Below, piece by piece: positions 26,411-35,224 of a stretch of 64,000 bases of DNA. The stretch's first letter is position 1. Each line of letters opens with the position of its first letter. A program made the translations under genes and the position numbers. The notes under the pieces are model-generated. The model ran no database searches, was not told where the DNA came from, and saw only the letters and a list, made by a program, of their open reading frames with translations. The stretch is from assembly GCA_014360755.1 (NCBI GenBank), contig JACIWX010000001.1, positions 124,001 through 188,000 on the forward strand. Reading direction: 5' to 3'. Source of the stretch: Chloroflexota bacterium (lineage in GTDB: Bacteria > Chloroflexota > Anaerolineae > UBA2200).

Positions 26411-27990
26411 CAGACCGGCTTGAGGCCATTTTAGACGAGTGGCTTAACGAAATCGATAGTGAAGAGTCCCTTGAAGCCCGTGTTGCTCAGCAACCCGCGC
26501 TGGCAAAGGACCTCGAGCCTTTGTTGCGCCTTGTACTGCAGCTCAAGTCCCTGCGGCAAGAACAGGTTCCGCCTCCCGCAGCATTGCAAAAAGGCCGGCA
26601 GAGACTATTGAGCGAAGTGGTGCGGTTGAAGGAAGCGGAAGCAGCGAAAAGGCGCACGCGGCCGCTCCCAGTATGGCCCAGCCTGCAATCATTGATGCGC
26701 AGAAGCACGGTAACCATAGTCTTGGTCGCACTCCTGCTCAGTGCGGTGTTAGGCGTGGGCACTGTCGCTGCCTCGGCCAAAAGCTTGCCCGGCGATCCAC
26801 TGTATGCGGTAAAAAGAGCAGCAGAAGAATTCCAGCTTCTGATCACCTTTGACCGTCAGGCGAAAGCTCAGCTTGTGCAACAGTTAGATGAACGCCGACG
26901 TGAGGAAGCAAAGGCTATTGCCGGCAGCCAGCGAATCGCTGAACTGTCTTTCCGAGGCCATGTGGATCGCATAGAGGATGCCCATTGGACAGTGGGTGGA
27001 GTGGTCATCCGCGTCTCTGCTGAGACTGCCCTCGAAGGGGATATTGCTCTGGGCACGTTTGTGCGTGTCCATGTACGCTCTCTCAGCGATGGCACCTTGT
27101 TGGCTGTACGTATTGCTGCGGAGCCAGAAGCAGTGCTTACAGAACCCATCCCTTCTCCTACGCCCAAGCCGACGGCAACGTTTACTTCAACGCCTTCCAA
27201 GACCCCCATTCCTACGGAATCTCCACCGGCACAGGCACCGGTTCAGCCTCCTCCGCTGGTACCCACACCCACTTCCAGTCGGACGTCAACGCCAAAGCCC
27301 ACTGTGACACAGACTGCTACTGCAACCGCTATTCCGCCAACGGCAGCGCCTCCCCGCGAGGTTAAAGTTCGCTTCAAGGGCCGCATTGAAGCAATCACAG
27401 CCGCTATCTGGACAGTAGGCGGACAAATGGTGAAAGTGAATGCGCAGACACGCATTGACGAATCGTCTGCTAGAGCAGCGGTGGGGGCTATTGCGTCGGT
27501 GATCGCTACACGTCAGGAGGATGGCTCTCTACTGGCGCTCGAAATCACCATTGAGCAGGCAGAACCACCTGCTGAGCAACCCTTTGAGTTTCAAGGGTTG
27601 ATTGACAGTTGGAGCTCAACGCAGTGGGTCATTGGCAGTTATACCGTGATCATCACCGCAGATACGCGCATCGAAGGCACTCCACAAAAAGGCCTGCTCG
27701 CCGAAGTTAAGGCGTTGCGTCAAGCAGATGGGACGCTCATCGCCAAGCAGATAGTGATCCAGTTACCTCAGGAAGAGGTCCAGTTCGAAGGCGTTATTCA
27801 AAGTATAAGCTCCACGGAATGGGTCGTCGAAGGGGTTATTGTGCGCATTGATGCCCAAACTGTGATCGAAGGCACACCTGCAGTTGGCCAAACCGCTGAA
27901 GTTCAAGGATTGCTTCTGCCGGATGGTGCAGTATTGGGACGCAGGATCATTGTGCAGGCATCCGCTACTCCAACACCCACGCCAGCATAG
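26407..27990 (+). CDS. DUF5667 membrane protein with four DUF5666 repeats (probable anti-sigma partner)
   Basis: A 527-aa single-pass membrane protein. A cytosolic helix-rich part (1-97) starts MTDRLEAILDEWLNEID. A membrane helix (about 98-122) is followed by the DUF5667 motif SLPGDPLYAVKRAAEE and then an external part with four DUF5666 beta modules (about 182-237, 322-380, 392-445, 456-510), each containing a W-T/V-V/I-G-G core. A Pro/Thr-rich linker (240-320) separates the first from the others, and TPTPTPA ends the protein. No zinc anti-sigma motif is present. The 4-bp overlap with the sigma gene suggests an anti-sigma or sensor role (inference). Confidence 0.85.
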   Translation: MTDRLEAILDEWLNEIDSEESLEARVAQQPALAKDLEPLLRLVLQLKSLRQEQVPPPAALQKGRQRLLSEVVRLKEAEAAKRRTRPLPVWPSLQSLMRRSTVTIVLVALLLSAVLGVGTVAASAKSLPGDPLYAVKRAAEEFQLLITFDRQAKAQLVQQLDERRREEAKAIAGSQRIAELSFRGHVDRIEDAHWTVGGVVIRVSAETALEGDIALGTFVRVHVRSLSDGTLLAVRIAAEPEAVLTEPIPSPTPKPTATFTSTPSKTPIPTESPPAQAPVQPPPLVPTPTSSRTSTPKPTVTQTATATAIPPTAAPPREVKVRFKGRIEAITAAIWTVGGQMVKVNAQTRIDESSARAAVGAIASVIATRQEDGSLLALEITIEQAEPPAEQPFEFQGLIDSWSSTQWVIGSYTVIITADTRIEGTPQKGLLAEVKALRQADGTLIAKQIVIQLPQEEVQFEGVIQSISSTEWVVEGVIVRIDAQTVIEGTPAVGQTAEVQGLLLPDGAVLGRRIIVQASATPTPTPA

Positions 27991-28042
27991 AGCCGAGTTC
28001 CGCGGTGCAAGCTGCTCTGGCTAATGTGAGTAAGGAAAAAGG

Positions 28043-29029
28043 GTGAAAGTGCGACGATTCATCTGTGATTGGCATTGGGTGATATTTTGGTTACTCGTGG
28101 CGGTACTGCTTATCCCGCTGAGCGCCGTAGTCGAACCGCTGCCGGTCAACGCCCAAAGCCAGCCAACTCCCATACAAGAAGCCAATACTCGTTGGATCCT
28201 GTTCAGGCGACCTTTGGTCAAGTTAGTAGGCTGGATTAGCGAGGTCAAGCCAATGGCCTGGGCCATTGGCGGCCAGGAGGTGCGTGTGGAACCTGCTTCT
28301 CCCATAGCAGGAGTGGCAAAGGCAGGGGTACATGCGACAATCATCGCACGGTTCGATGATGAAGGTCGGCTCTGTGCCGACGATTTCTTTCTCCAACCAC
28401 AAGGGGAATCGCCGTGGGGGACCAATATGGAGTTCCGGTGCCTTATCCAGGAAATCGATCCACGCTACTGGATTGTGTGCAACCGCATGGTATTAATTGC
28501 GGAGAACACGGCGATCCAGGGCAGACCTGAGATTGGTGCTTTGGCTGAGGTAAAAGGGATTCGTTTGCCCTATGACACCGTACTTGCCAGAAGCATCAAG
28601 GTTGTGGTAGCTGGGGCCTATGCGGAGGTTGAGTTCGAGGGTGCCATCGAGGGGTTATCGGACACGACTTGGATAGTCAATGGAATTACCGTAGCCATCA
28701 ATGTGGCTACGGTGGTCCGAGGAGTTCCCGAGCTGGGTCTCATTGCCGAAGTACAGGGGATACTTCAGCCTGATGGTTCCGTCTTGGCTCAGTCCATTAC
28801 TGTCAAAGGCCCTGGTGTTACGCCGCAGGTTGACATCGAGGGTGTGGTGGAGAAGATCGATGCCAAGTACTGGGTCATTGCAGGGACGACGGTGTATGTG
28901 GATGCGCGCACCTTTATAGACGATAGCCGTGCCCCTGCCGAGGTAGGCATGTGGGCACAGGCGAGGGCGCTTCGTCGTCTAGATGGCACCTTGCTGGCAC
29001 AGCGTATTCGGCTTTCAAGGCCGAACTAA
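28043..29029 (+). CDS. Exported protein with four DUF5666 modules
   Basis: A 328-aa protein with an N-terminal signal or anchor sequence (WVIFWLLVAVLLIPLSAVV, residues 12-30) and four DUF5666 repeats (about 60-120, 130-190, 199-257, 264-325). Each follows the pattern F/V-x-G-x-I-x-x-I-x-x-x-x-W-x-V-x-G. GTG start (GTGAAAGTGCGA) preceded by AAGGA. The modules match those of the preceding gene, from which this one probably arose by duplication. Likely extracytoplasmic. The function of DUF5666 is unknown. Confidence 0.8.
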   Translation: MKVRRFICDWHWVIFWLLVAVLLIPLSAVVEPLPVNAQSQPTPIQEANTRWILFRRPLVKLVGWISEVKPMAWAIGGQEVRVEPASPIAGVAKAGVHATIIARFDDEGRLCADDFFLQPQGESPWGTNMEFRCLIQEIDPRYWIVCNRMVLIAENTAIQGRPEIGALAEVKGIRLPYDTVLARSIKVVVAGAYAEVEFEGAIEGLSDTTWIVNGITVAINVATVVRGVPELGLIAEVQGILQPDGSVLAQSITVKGPGVTPQVDIEGVVEKIDAKYWVIAGTTVYVDARTFIDDSRAPAEVGMWAQARALRRLDGTLLAQRIRLSRPN

Positions 29030-29177
29030 GATATACTTCCCCAGGATGGTTCAGCGGTTGCAGCATGTCTCCATAACCAGCCATCAAAGCAATTCATTAC
29101 CCAACGTCTTGCTTGTAGATCATTGCTTGACTTTCACAGTTTTCTGATTTAGGTATTGGCGCACTCAGGAGAGCATT

Positions 29178-30374
29178 TTGGGTAGTAGACTCAGCAGTGC
29201 TGGAACTTGGTTGCTCATTGTTTCTCTTTGCCTCTATTTCGGTCTTTCCTCAATGGGAGAGGATGGGGCGCTGTCTGAGAATTTCTCTGCGAGCAAGGCA
29301 AAGCTAGCTTCTCCTAGCGGAGAGCCGTTCAATGTCTCTGCTTCTTCTACAGATTCTCGGGCGCCCGCTTTGGCTGTGTCGGGGAATAGCGTGCATGTTG
29401 TCTGGGAAGAGCGCGGCCGGGTTTACCATCGCTTTCGCCGTGGAGACATCTGGTCATCAATTTACAGCGTCGCCACGGGCGAGCAACCTGATATAGCAGC
29501 AGATGCTGCTGGCATGGCTCATCTGGTCCTGGTCAATGAATTTGGTGGCAATTATGAGATTTATTATTGTCGCTGGAATGGAAGCACATGGAGTCTGCCG
29601 CGCAATGTCTCCAATACCAGTGGTGTTTCTTCCTCACCTGCTCTTGCCATTGCTCCTGATGGGATGCTCCATGTGGTTTGGGCAGACAACACCCCCGGTT
29701 ATAATGTCATCTACCATGCTTACTGGAATGGCACCTACTGGCTCAATGAGCCGATTCCCAACGCCTTGGGTGGTGCGCCGACCATCGCTGTGGACATGAA
29801 TGGAGTGGTGCATGTAGCGTGGCAAGATCGGAATACACCAAGCGCTCCTTACGAGATATATTACAGCCGCTGGAATGGAGCGAACTGGTCTTTGCCCGAG
29901 AACCTGTCCGACAGTGCCGCGGAGCAGTCCATCATCCCCAACATAGCAGTGGATGGAAGCAGCGAAGCACACATCCTTTGGCAAGAGAGGGTGAACAATT
30001 ATTACACGATTTATTACACATGGGGGAGGGTAGGCTTTTGGTCTATCCCTGAGAGGATTTCTGAGGACGAAGCGGATGCCTATTTGCCAGACGCAGCCAC
30101 CGCTCCTGGCAACATCATCTACGCTGGTTGGGATGAGAGCACGGTAATTCTCTATCGCAAAAGGGTCAAGGCTTATAACAGCCCTTGGTGGCAACCGACG
30201 GTGGTTTTCAGTGACATAGAGGGAGTGTCTGATCTGCAACTCGCAGTGAGCGCAAACGGAGGGCTACATGCGGTCTGGGCTAAGCGTGAGGCAGCGGGCA
30301 ACTGGGACGTGTTCTATCAGCGTCTTTCTGTCGAACTTTTCCTGCCTATAGTGCTCAAAGGAGGCGCCTCTTAG
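29178..30374 (+). CDS. Secreted beta-propeller-like repeat protein with LPIVLK tail
   Basis: A 398-aa exported protein. An N-terminal signal segment (TWLLIVSLCLYFGLS) precedes six or seven repeats of about 50 residues with the pattern P-x-I-A-V-D-x-x-G-x-x-H-V-x-W, followed by YYSRWNG and WSLPENLS. This is the look of sialidase/propeller-type surface proteins, but no catalytic motif is visible. The C-terminus VELFLPIVLKGGAS resembles a tail I associate with Chloroflexota secreted proteins and may be an anchoring or sorting signal (inference). TTG start with AGGAG upstream. Its stop overlaps the mnmG stop. Confidence 0.8.
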   Translation: MGSRLSSAGTWLLIVSLCLYFGLSSMGEDGALSENFSASKAKLASPSGEPFNVSASSTDSRAPALAVSGNSVHVVWEERGRVYHRFRRGDIWSSIYSVATGEQPDIAADAAGMAHLVLVNEFGGNYEIYYCRWNGSTWSLPRNVSNTSGVSSSPALAIAPDGMLHVVWADNTPGYNVIYHAYWNGTYWLNEPIPNALGGAPTIAVDMNGVVHVAWQDRNTPSAPYEIYYSRWNGANWSLPENLSDSAAEQSIIPNIAVDGSSEAHILWQERVNNYYTIYYTWGRVGFWSIPERISEDEADAYLPDAATAPGNIIYAGWDESTVILYRKRVKAYNSPWWQPTVVFSDIEGVSDLQLAVSANGGLHAVWAKREAAGNWDVFYQRLSVELFLPIVLKGGAS

Positions 30375-32332
30375 GATGTATGGTCCTTTTCCTCTAGAGG
30401 CATTGAGCGTCGCAAGTGAATGAGCAGGATCGAAATATCTGCCGGCGTAACTCCTAGGATCCTTGTTGCTTGCCCCACAGTTAGTGGCCGGAAGAATGCC
30501 AACTTTTCTTGGGCCTCCTTGCGTAGTCCGGTGATCTGCCGATAATCCAATTCCCGTGGGATTCGCCAATCCTCAAGGCGACGCATGTGTTCTATCTCAA
30601 GCAGTTGCTTTTCAATATATCCCCTGTATTTGGCCTCAATCTCTACTTGTTCGGTTACCTCTGATGAAAGAGGGGTAGGCGCTGGCGCGAGAGCAGCGAT
30701 GAGGCCGTAATTCACCTCAGGGCGGCATAGCAATTGCAATAGGTTAATGTCCCTGTTCAATGGTTCAAAGCCAAAGCGCTCCATCACTTCATTCACCTGT
30801 GAGGACGGCGGCAGCCAGGTGTTTGCCAGCCGTTGCAGTTCTGTGGCTATCTGCTGTCGCTTTTGCTCCACCTGGCGATACCTGTCATCGCTGATCAAGC
30901 CGACTTCATGGCCCAGGGGGCTAAGCCTCAGGTCTGCATTGTCGTGGCGCAACAACAGGCGGTACTCTGCCCGTGAGGTAAAGATGCGGTAAGGCTCAGT
31001 AACTTCTTTGGTCACGATGTCATCAATCAGCACCCCGATATATGCCTGGTCTCGGCGTAGGACAATGGGTGTTTTGCCATCCGCTTTGCGGGCGGCGTTA
31101 ATGCCAGCCAGCAAGCCCTGTGCAGCAGCTTCTTCGTAGCCCGAAGTGCCGTTGATCTGGCCAGCATGAAATAACCCACCAATAAGTTTGGTTTCCAGAG
31201 TGGCAGAGATCTGCGCAGGAGGGACAAAATCGTACTCGATCGCGTAGCCGGCGCGCATGATGCGTACATTCGCCAATGCCGGGATCGTGCGTAGCATTGC
31301 TAGTTGGACTTCCTCCGGCAGGCTGGTGAAACAGCCTTGGACGTATACCTCTCCGGTAGCAAAGCCCTCTGGTTCGAGAAAGAGCTGGTGTGCTGTTTTG
31401 TCTGGAAAACGGACGATTTTCTCCTCAATAGAAGGACAATAACGAGGTCCTGTGCCGGCAATAAAACCTGCCGCAATGGGAGAGCGGTGCAAGTTCTCGC
31501 GCACAATACGGTGTGTTTCCTCGTTGGTATATACTAGGTAACAAGGGAGTTGCAAGCGCCATGACGTTTGCTGTGGGATAGGATAAATCGGGTTGAGCCA
31601 GGAACGGGGATCATGCAAAATAAGGGGGTCAGATTCAGCACGGGATTCGAAACTGAAGTAGAGTGGCGTTTCACTACCGTATTGCGGGACAGTTTTGCTA
31701 AAGTCAATCGTGCGAGCATCCACGCGTGGCGGCGTGTTGGTCTGCAGGCGGCCCAAGGTGAAGCCAAGTTCCCGTAGGCAGGCCGAGAGGCCCACAGCCG
31801 GGAATTCGCCAGCACGACCAGCCGGATAAGAATGCTCCCCGGTGAGGATACGTCCATTGAGGAATGTGCCTGTTGTGAGCACGACCGTTTGTCCCCGGTA
31901 CACTTGCCCCGTACTGGTAATGACGCCGTATACATGGTCATCCCGCACCAGCAATCGCTCGGTCAAAGCCTGCGCCACATCGAGGTTTGCGGTGCGTTCC
32001 AGTGTGTGCTTCATCGCCAGTGAGTATAAGCGCTTGTCTGCCTGGGCACGTAAGGCACGAACTGCTGGTCCCTTGGATATGTTGAGCATGCGTATCTGGA
32101 TAAAGGTACGGTCTGTGTTGCGGCCCATTTCGCCGCCCAAGGCATCAATCTCGCGCACGAGATGCCCCTTGGCTGGCCCACCGATGCTCGGGTTGCAGGG
32201 CATCTGTGCGATGAGGTCTAGGTTCATGGTTAATAGGAGCGTCTGGGCACCCATGCGTGCTGCTGCGAGAGCTGCCTCGCAACCCGCATGGCCTGCGCCC
32301 ACGACAATGACATCATACTGCTTTTCTGACAT
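30371..32332 (-). CDS. mnmG: tRNA uridine-5-carboxymethylaminomethyl modification enzyme MnmG (GidA)
   Basis: A 653-aa FAD- and folate-linked enzyme that with MnmE forms cmnm5U34 in tRNAs. FAD-binding VIVVGAGHAGCEAALAAARMG at the start, PCNPSIGGPAKGHLVREID, TGTFLNGRI, SGYEEAAAQGLLAGINAA and the C-terminal tRNA-binding domain ending with TPADISILLIHL. Start set at MSEKQYDV (32332), four bases after the NUDIX stop. The frame is open further upstream but overlaps NUDIX. It ends convergently with the propeller gene, the two stop codons sharing bases. Confidence 0.97.
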   Translation of the reverse strand: MSEKQYDVIVVGAGHAGCEAALAAARMGAQTLLLTMNLDLIAQMPCNPSIGGPAKGHLVREIDALGGEMGRNTDRTFIQIRMLNISKGPAVRALRAQADKRLYSLAMKHTLERTANLDVAQALTERLLVRDDHVYGVITSTGQVYRGQTVVLTTGTFLNGRILTGEHSYPAGRAGEFPAVGLSACLRELGFTLGRLQTNTPPRVDARTIDFSKTVPQYGSETPLYFSFESRAESDPLILHDPRSWLNPIYPIPQQTSWRLQLPCYLVYTNEETHRIVRENLHRSPIAAGFIAGTGPRYCPSIEEKIVRFPDKTAHQLFLEPEGFATGEVYVQGCFTSLPEEVQLAMLRTIPALANVRIMRAGYAIEYDFVPPAQISATLETKLIGGLFHAGQINGTSGYEEAAAQGLLAGINAARKADGKTPIVLRRDQAYIGVLIDDIVTKEVTEPYRIFTSRAEYRLLLRHDNADLRLSPLGHEVGLISDDRYRQVEQKRQQIATELQRLANTWLPPSSQVNEVMERFGFEPLNRDINLLQLLCRPEVNYGLIAALAPAPTPLSSEVTEQVEIEAKYRGYIEKQLLEIEHMRRLEDWRIPRELDYRQITGLRKEAQEKLAFFRPLTVGQATRILGVTPADISILLIHLRRSMPLEEKDHTS

Positions 32333-32336
32333 CGTA

Positions 32337-32915
32337 TCACACTTGGTGCAACAATTCTGCTGCCACACGATGCGGCAAAGCCCGGAACAGGCCCCAGTCA
32401 TGCCACTCAGGGGGGAGATTCTCCAAACGTTCGGCTACAGAAAATAGATGGGGCATAGACACTGTAGTGAAAGCGGCAATGCGCTCCTCTTGATCTATTG
32501 TTCTCAGTGCTCCACCCACTTCGCGTAACAGAAAGAGGTAGGAGGGGTAAGGGATGACAAGCCCTTGGCAATGGAATTCAAATTCAAGTACGGCTAAGAA
32601 GCGTTCAATGGCTACGTCTAATCCAGTCTCCTCAAGGGCTTCGCGCCGTAAGGCATCGCACAGACCTTCCCCTATCTTAATCCCTCCAGAGGGTACGCGG
32701 AACACCCCTGCCGGGTAAAAATCTTTGGTATGCAGGAGCAAATCCCCGTTGCGGAGGCGGATGAACAGCACCACTTCGCCATCCCGCCCACGGTATTTTT
32801 TAAGCCAATGTTGGGTGGTTGTATCACCCACATGGAGCACACAGCGTTGGCGAAGGGGAACGCCATAGAGTGCGCTCAATTGCGCAATTTCTGATTCTCT
32901 ATCCACGACGCTCAT
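32337..32915 (-). CDS. NUDIX hydrolase
   Basis: A 192-aa NUDIX protein that hydrolyses a nucleoside diphosphate linked to a moiety X. The box GGIKIGEGLCDALRREALEE TGL (about residues 77-99) has all required G, E, R-E and E-E residues. An unusual N-terminal part (LYGVPLRQRCVLHVGD) and a C-terminal part ending with a WHDWGLFRALPH segment flank it. Substrate not determinable. Probably co-transcribed with mnmG. Its extended -10 promoter lies in the divergent region shared with the 33115 regulator. Confidence 0.88.
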   Translation of the reverse strand: MSVVDRESEIAQLSALYGVPLRQRCVLHVGDTTTQHWLKKYRGRDGEVVLFIRLRNGDLLLHTKDFYPAGVFRVPSGGIKIGEGLCDALRREALEETGLDVAIERFLAVLEFEFHCQGLVIPYPSYLFLLREVGGALRTIDQEERIAAFTTVSMPHLFSVAERLENLPPEWHDWGLFRALPHRVAAELLHQV

Positions 32916-32944
32916 GGGGACTCCCTTTGTAGAAAAGCAAGATG

Positions 32945-32955
32945 ATTATAGCACA
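32945..32955 (-). promoter_or_regulatory. Extended -10 promoter of the NUDIX-mnmG transcript
   Basis: The minus strand reads TGTGCTATAAT, an extended -10 about 30 bp before the NUDIX start. Ten of its bases recur (TGTGCTATAA) as the -10 region of the divergent plus-strand promoter at 33011-33020, so the site may double as an operator. Confidence 0.5.
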
Positions 32956-32992
32956 TGAAGCACGGACTCTACTATTAGCATTGATAGGAAGT

Positions 32993-33021
32993 TTGACAAA
33001 ATAAGCCAATTGTGCTATAAC
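32993..33021 (+). promoter_or_regulatory. Promoter of the 33115 regulator and lipid-type cassette
   Basis: TTGACA (32993-32998) and TATAAC (33016-33021) are 17 bp apart. AATTGTGC overlaps the -10 (33008-33015) and recurs 43 bp later (33051-33058), giving a possible operator pair. Confidence 0.7.
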
Positions 33022-33114
33022 CATAATAAATTATTTTGTTTTTTTGGACAAATTGTGCCTACAGCGCTGCAAAGGTACAGGGCCGACAGGTTGTGGAGCT
33101 TTAAGGGAGGATCT

Positions 33115-33816
33115 TTGAAACTCACCGGACGCCAGAGAGTTTTCCTTGAGCAGTTCTTGGATATTTATCGCGAGAGCGCACATCCTCTGCATTACAGTGT
33201 AGTAGGTGAACGCCTTGGTGTGAGCGCTATTACCGCCTACGACATGTTACGCTTATTGGAAGAAAGGGGACTGGTAGTTTCAGAGTACATAATCCCTGGA
33301 AAAGGTGCTGGGCCTGGCCGTTCCACTATTGCTTTTTACCCCACAGAGAAGGCAACGGCGGTGTTGGCAGAATTGGCTGGCGAGGACTGGAACCAGAAGG
33401 AATGGGGAGTTGTTAAGCAACACATCCTGGAAGCTGTGCGCCAAGGAAGAAGCAACTATGAGGAACTATTGGATGAGCTGCTCAGTAGAGTCCCTGAACG
33501 CGAATCGCCCTTGATCTTCGCTGCTGAAATGGTTACCTCCATGATTTTAAATCTGTACCTGCTAAGGGAAGAGCTAATGCAAAGCGGATTTTCGGATGGG
33601 CTAGCAACGCTGGGGTTGCCGGGGGAAGTGGGATTGAGCGCCTTGGCAGGTCTAACATTTGGGCTCTCCCTGGTGGAACGAGTCAACCGCCGCTTTATGA
33701 GCATATTCTTTTCGCAGATAAGGAGGTATCAGGATATTGTGAGCAAGTTAAGCGCGCCGAAGAAAAAGGCCCTTACTGAGTTTGTGCAAGAAGTGGTGCA
33801 AGCCATCAGTGCGTAG
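33115..33816 (+). CDS. Winged-helix transcriptional regulator with C-terminal sensing domain
   Basis: A 233-aa protein. The N-terminal 60 residues resemble a DtxR/LexA-type winged helix: LTGRQRVFLEQFLDIY, YSVVGERLGVSAITAYDMLR and LEERGLVVSEY. The rest is helical and hydrophobic in places (AAEMVTSMILNLYLL, LSALAGLTFGLSLVERV) and may bind a lipid-like ligand (inference). The open frame reaches back to 33010, but a TTG at 33115 with GGGAGG four bases upstream gives the natural start. The gene heads the row up to FabH at 41942 and is its likely regulator. The family is not one I can name exactly. Confidence 0.75.
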   Translation: MKLTGRQRVFLEQFLDIYRESAHPLHYSVVGERLGVSAITAYDMLRLLEERGLVVSEYIIPGKGAGPGRSTIAFYPTEKATAVLAELAGEDWNQKEWGVVKQHILEAVRQGRSNYEELLDELLSRVPERESPLIFAAEMVTSMILNLYLLREELMQSGFSDGLATLGLPGEVGLSALAGLTFGLSLVERVNRRFMSIFFSQIRRYQDIVSKLSAPKKKALTEFVQEVVQAISA

Positions 33817-33827
33817 GTCTCTTTTGT

Positions 33828-33844
33828 AAACCATTTTTTGGTTT
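33828..33844 (+). terminator. Weak hairpin after the regulator gene
   Basis: AAACCA and TGGTTT form a 6-bp stem with a T5 loop, followed by TTATT. This is a possible weak terminator or attenuator 12 bp after the regulator stop. Confidence 0.35.
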
Positions 33845-33962
33845 TATTAGAATTATTTATTTTTTAAGGAGTGTGCACTAAGCCGAGGGCGGTAGACTTC
33901 GTTCTAATGGGGGCTAAGGTTCCGGCGATGAGATTTGTTCCAATGCTATAGGAGGAAAATTA

Positions 33963-34133
33963 TTGAGAGAACTAGATCTAGGACCCATCCTGATAACATT
34001 TGGGGGACTGACTTTAGCAGCAGGGTTCGGTTGGCTCATTGGCTTAATCATGGGTGCTGGAGCAATCCTGCTGTTGTCGCCTACTTCTGGACGTGAGGTT
34101 CAAGCGACACTGCAGAGACTGTTCAAAAGGTGA
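33963..34133 (+). CDS. 56-aa membrane protein
   Basis: TTG start with AGGAGG seven bases upstream. The 56-residue product is RELDLGPILITFGGLTLAAG at its N-terminus, then a second hydrophobic run (WLIGLIMGAGAILLLSP), ending with a basic helix (REVQATLQRLFKR). Probably one or two membrane helices with a cytosolic tail. No known family was recognised. It is the first gene of the cassette after the regulator and is followed by a phasin-like gene. Confidence 0.6.
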   Translation: MRELDLGPILITFGGLTLAAGFGWLIGLIMGAGAILLLSPTSGREVQATLQRLFKR

Positions 34134-34306
34134 AGAGGGGAGTAATCACATGGAATTGCAAAAATCTTAAACGGTCACTCTTAAAACCGGGATTGAAACT
34201 AGGCTGGATAGCGAGCGACACTATATAGGACGGGATTTAAGGAACGTGTATATGTTCAAAGCGGCAAGTTTTGCCTCGGTGCTAATACGGAAAGGAGGTG
34301 AGTGAA

Positions 34307-34570
34307 ATGTTGCGTCGGATCGAGGAGGGGTTTGTGATTGGCTTAGGCCTCCTTGCATTGGGCAGAGACAAGGCTCGCTCTATCATAGAGAAATTGCCAA
34401 AGCACGATGAGTTGATGAGGCATGGCGAGCTGGAGCGCTCCGAGTTGAAGAAGAAAATCACGACAAAATTGAGCGGAGTGCTCTCGGACATGGGATTTGC
34501 CACGCGCGCGGACATTGAAGACCTGGCTCGTAAGACAGGCGGCTTAGCCCCAAAAGCAAAAACCGGTTAG
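34307..34570 (+). CDS. Phasin-like small helical protein
   Basis: An 87-aa protein with an excellent ribosome site (AAAGGAGGTG six bases before the ATG; a GTG at 34298 lies inside that site and is rejected). The sequence is an amphipathic helix (EEGFVIGLGLLALGRDKARS), a charged middle, and GFATRADIEDLARKTGGL near the C-terminus. This pattern is typical of small phasin-like proteins that coat lipid or polyester granules and that often sit beside UbiB/ABC1 kinases. A UbiB-type gene lies 4 kb downstream in the same row. Confidence 0.65.
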   Translation: MLRRIEEGFVIGLGLLALGRDKARSIIEKLPKHDELMRHGELERSELKKKITTKLSGVLSDMGFATRADIEDLARKTGGLAPKAKTG

Positions 34571-34598
34571 GAGTCTGTCCCAGCAGTTCACGCGAAGC

Positions 34599-34673
34599 GG
34601 CTCCCATGCTAGAGATGCTTACTTACATCGGGCTGCGTTCCAGACCCACGAGTGTGGACTGGGCATGGGAGCC
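34599..34673. other. Structured intergenic element (11-bp inverted repeat with inner hairpin)
   Basis: GGCTCCCATGC (34599-34609) pairs perfectly with GCATGGGAGCC (34663-34673). The 53-nt interior contains CCAG-a-CCCAC and GTGG-a-CTGG, which form an inner hairpin. It sits between the phasin-like and Cys-rich genes and could be an RNA processing or regulatory structure. Confidence 0.45.
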
Positions 34674-34743
34674 CACTCATTGGTTTCTCTCTAGTCATCA
34701 GAGACACTGGCTATGCTAAGGAAATGGATATCCTGGCAGGTTG

Positions 34744-35043
34744 ATGACAATGAACATCCAATGCAGATTTCTTGAGGTTGCGCAACATGGCCTGGGTTGT
34801 AGCATAGGCTTGAACTTTTATGCACTCGGAGAGAATTGTGCATTGTGCCATGACTGCCCAGTGCCAGCGTTTGCTGCGAGCACTCAGTGCAAATATTTGG
34901 AATTCTACACTATCCTGGATAAGAGAGATGATAATCACGTGGTGAAGGTAGAGCTAGGTTGTGCGTTCACCCATTCTGGACTTGATGATTTGGTCGAGTG
35001 TCAGAGTTGCCCTGCTTTCGATCCTATGCCGCCTGAAGGATAA
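34744..35043 (+). CDS. Small cysteine-rich protein (putative metal-binding)
   Basis: A 99-aa protein with ten cysteines, including CALCHDCPVP and CQSCPAF, arranged as CxxC pairs, plus single Cys near the N-terminus and in GCAFTHSGL. This suggests a zinc or Fe-S site. ATGs at 34744 and 34750 are both possible; no clear ribosome site helps. It precedes the radical SAM gene and might be its partner. No family recognised. Confidence 0.6.
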   Translation: MTMNIQCRFLEVAQHGLGCSIGLNFYALGENCALCHDCPVPAFAASTQCKYLEFYTILDKRDDNHVVKVELGCAFTHSGLDDLVECQSCPAFDPMPPEG

Positions 35044-35224
35044 GAAGTTGACAGAAGCTATGAGGTATTTTCCCAGTCTTCCCTTTGGTAGTATGTAAAA
35101 CGAGTGTCTGCATGAGAAGTGAAGAACTTTACCGTAACGGTTTGTGCCCTTTGTTTCTTGGAGCGTATTCAACCAGTGGCGTATTCGCATTGTATGGCTG
35201 CTATTCTTCAGAGGAGGAGTTGCG

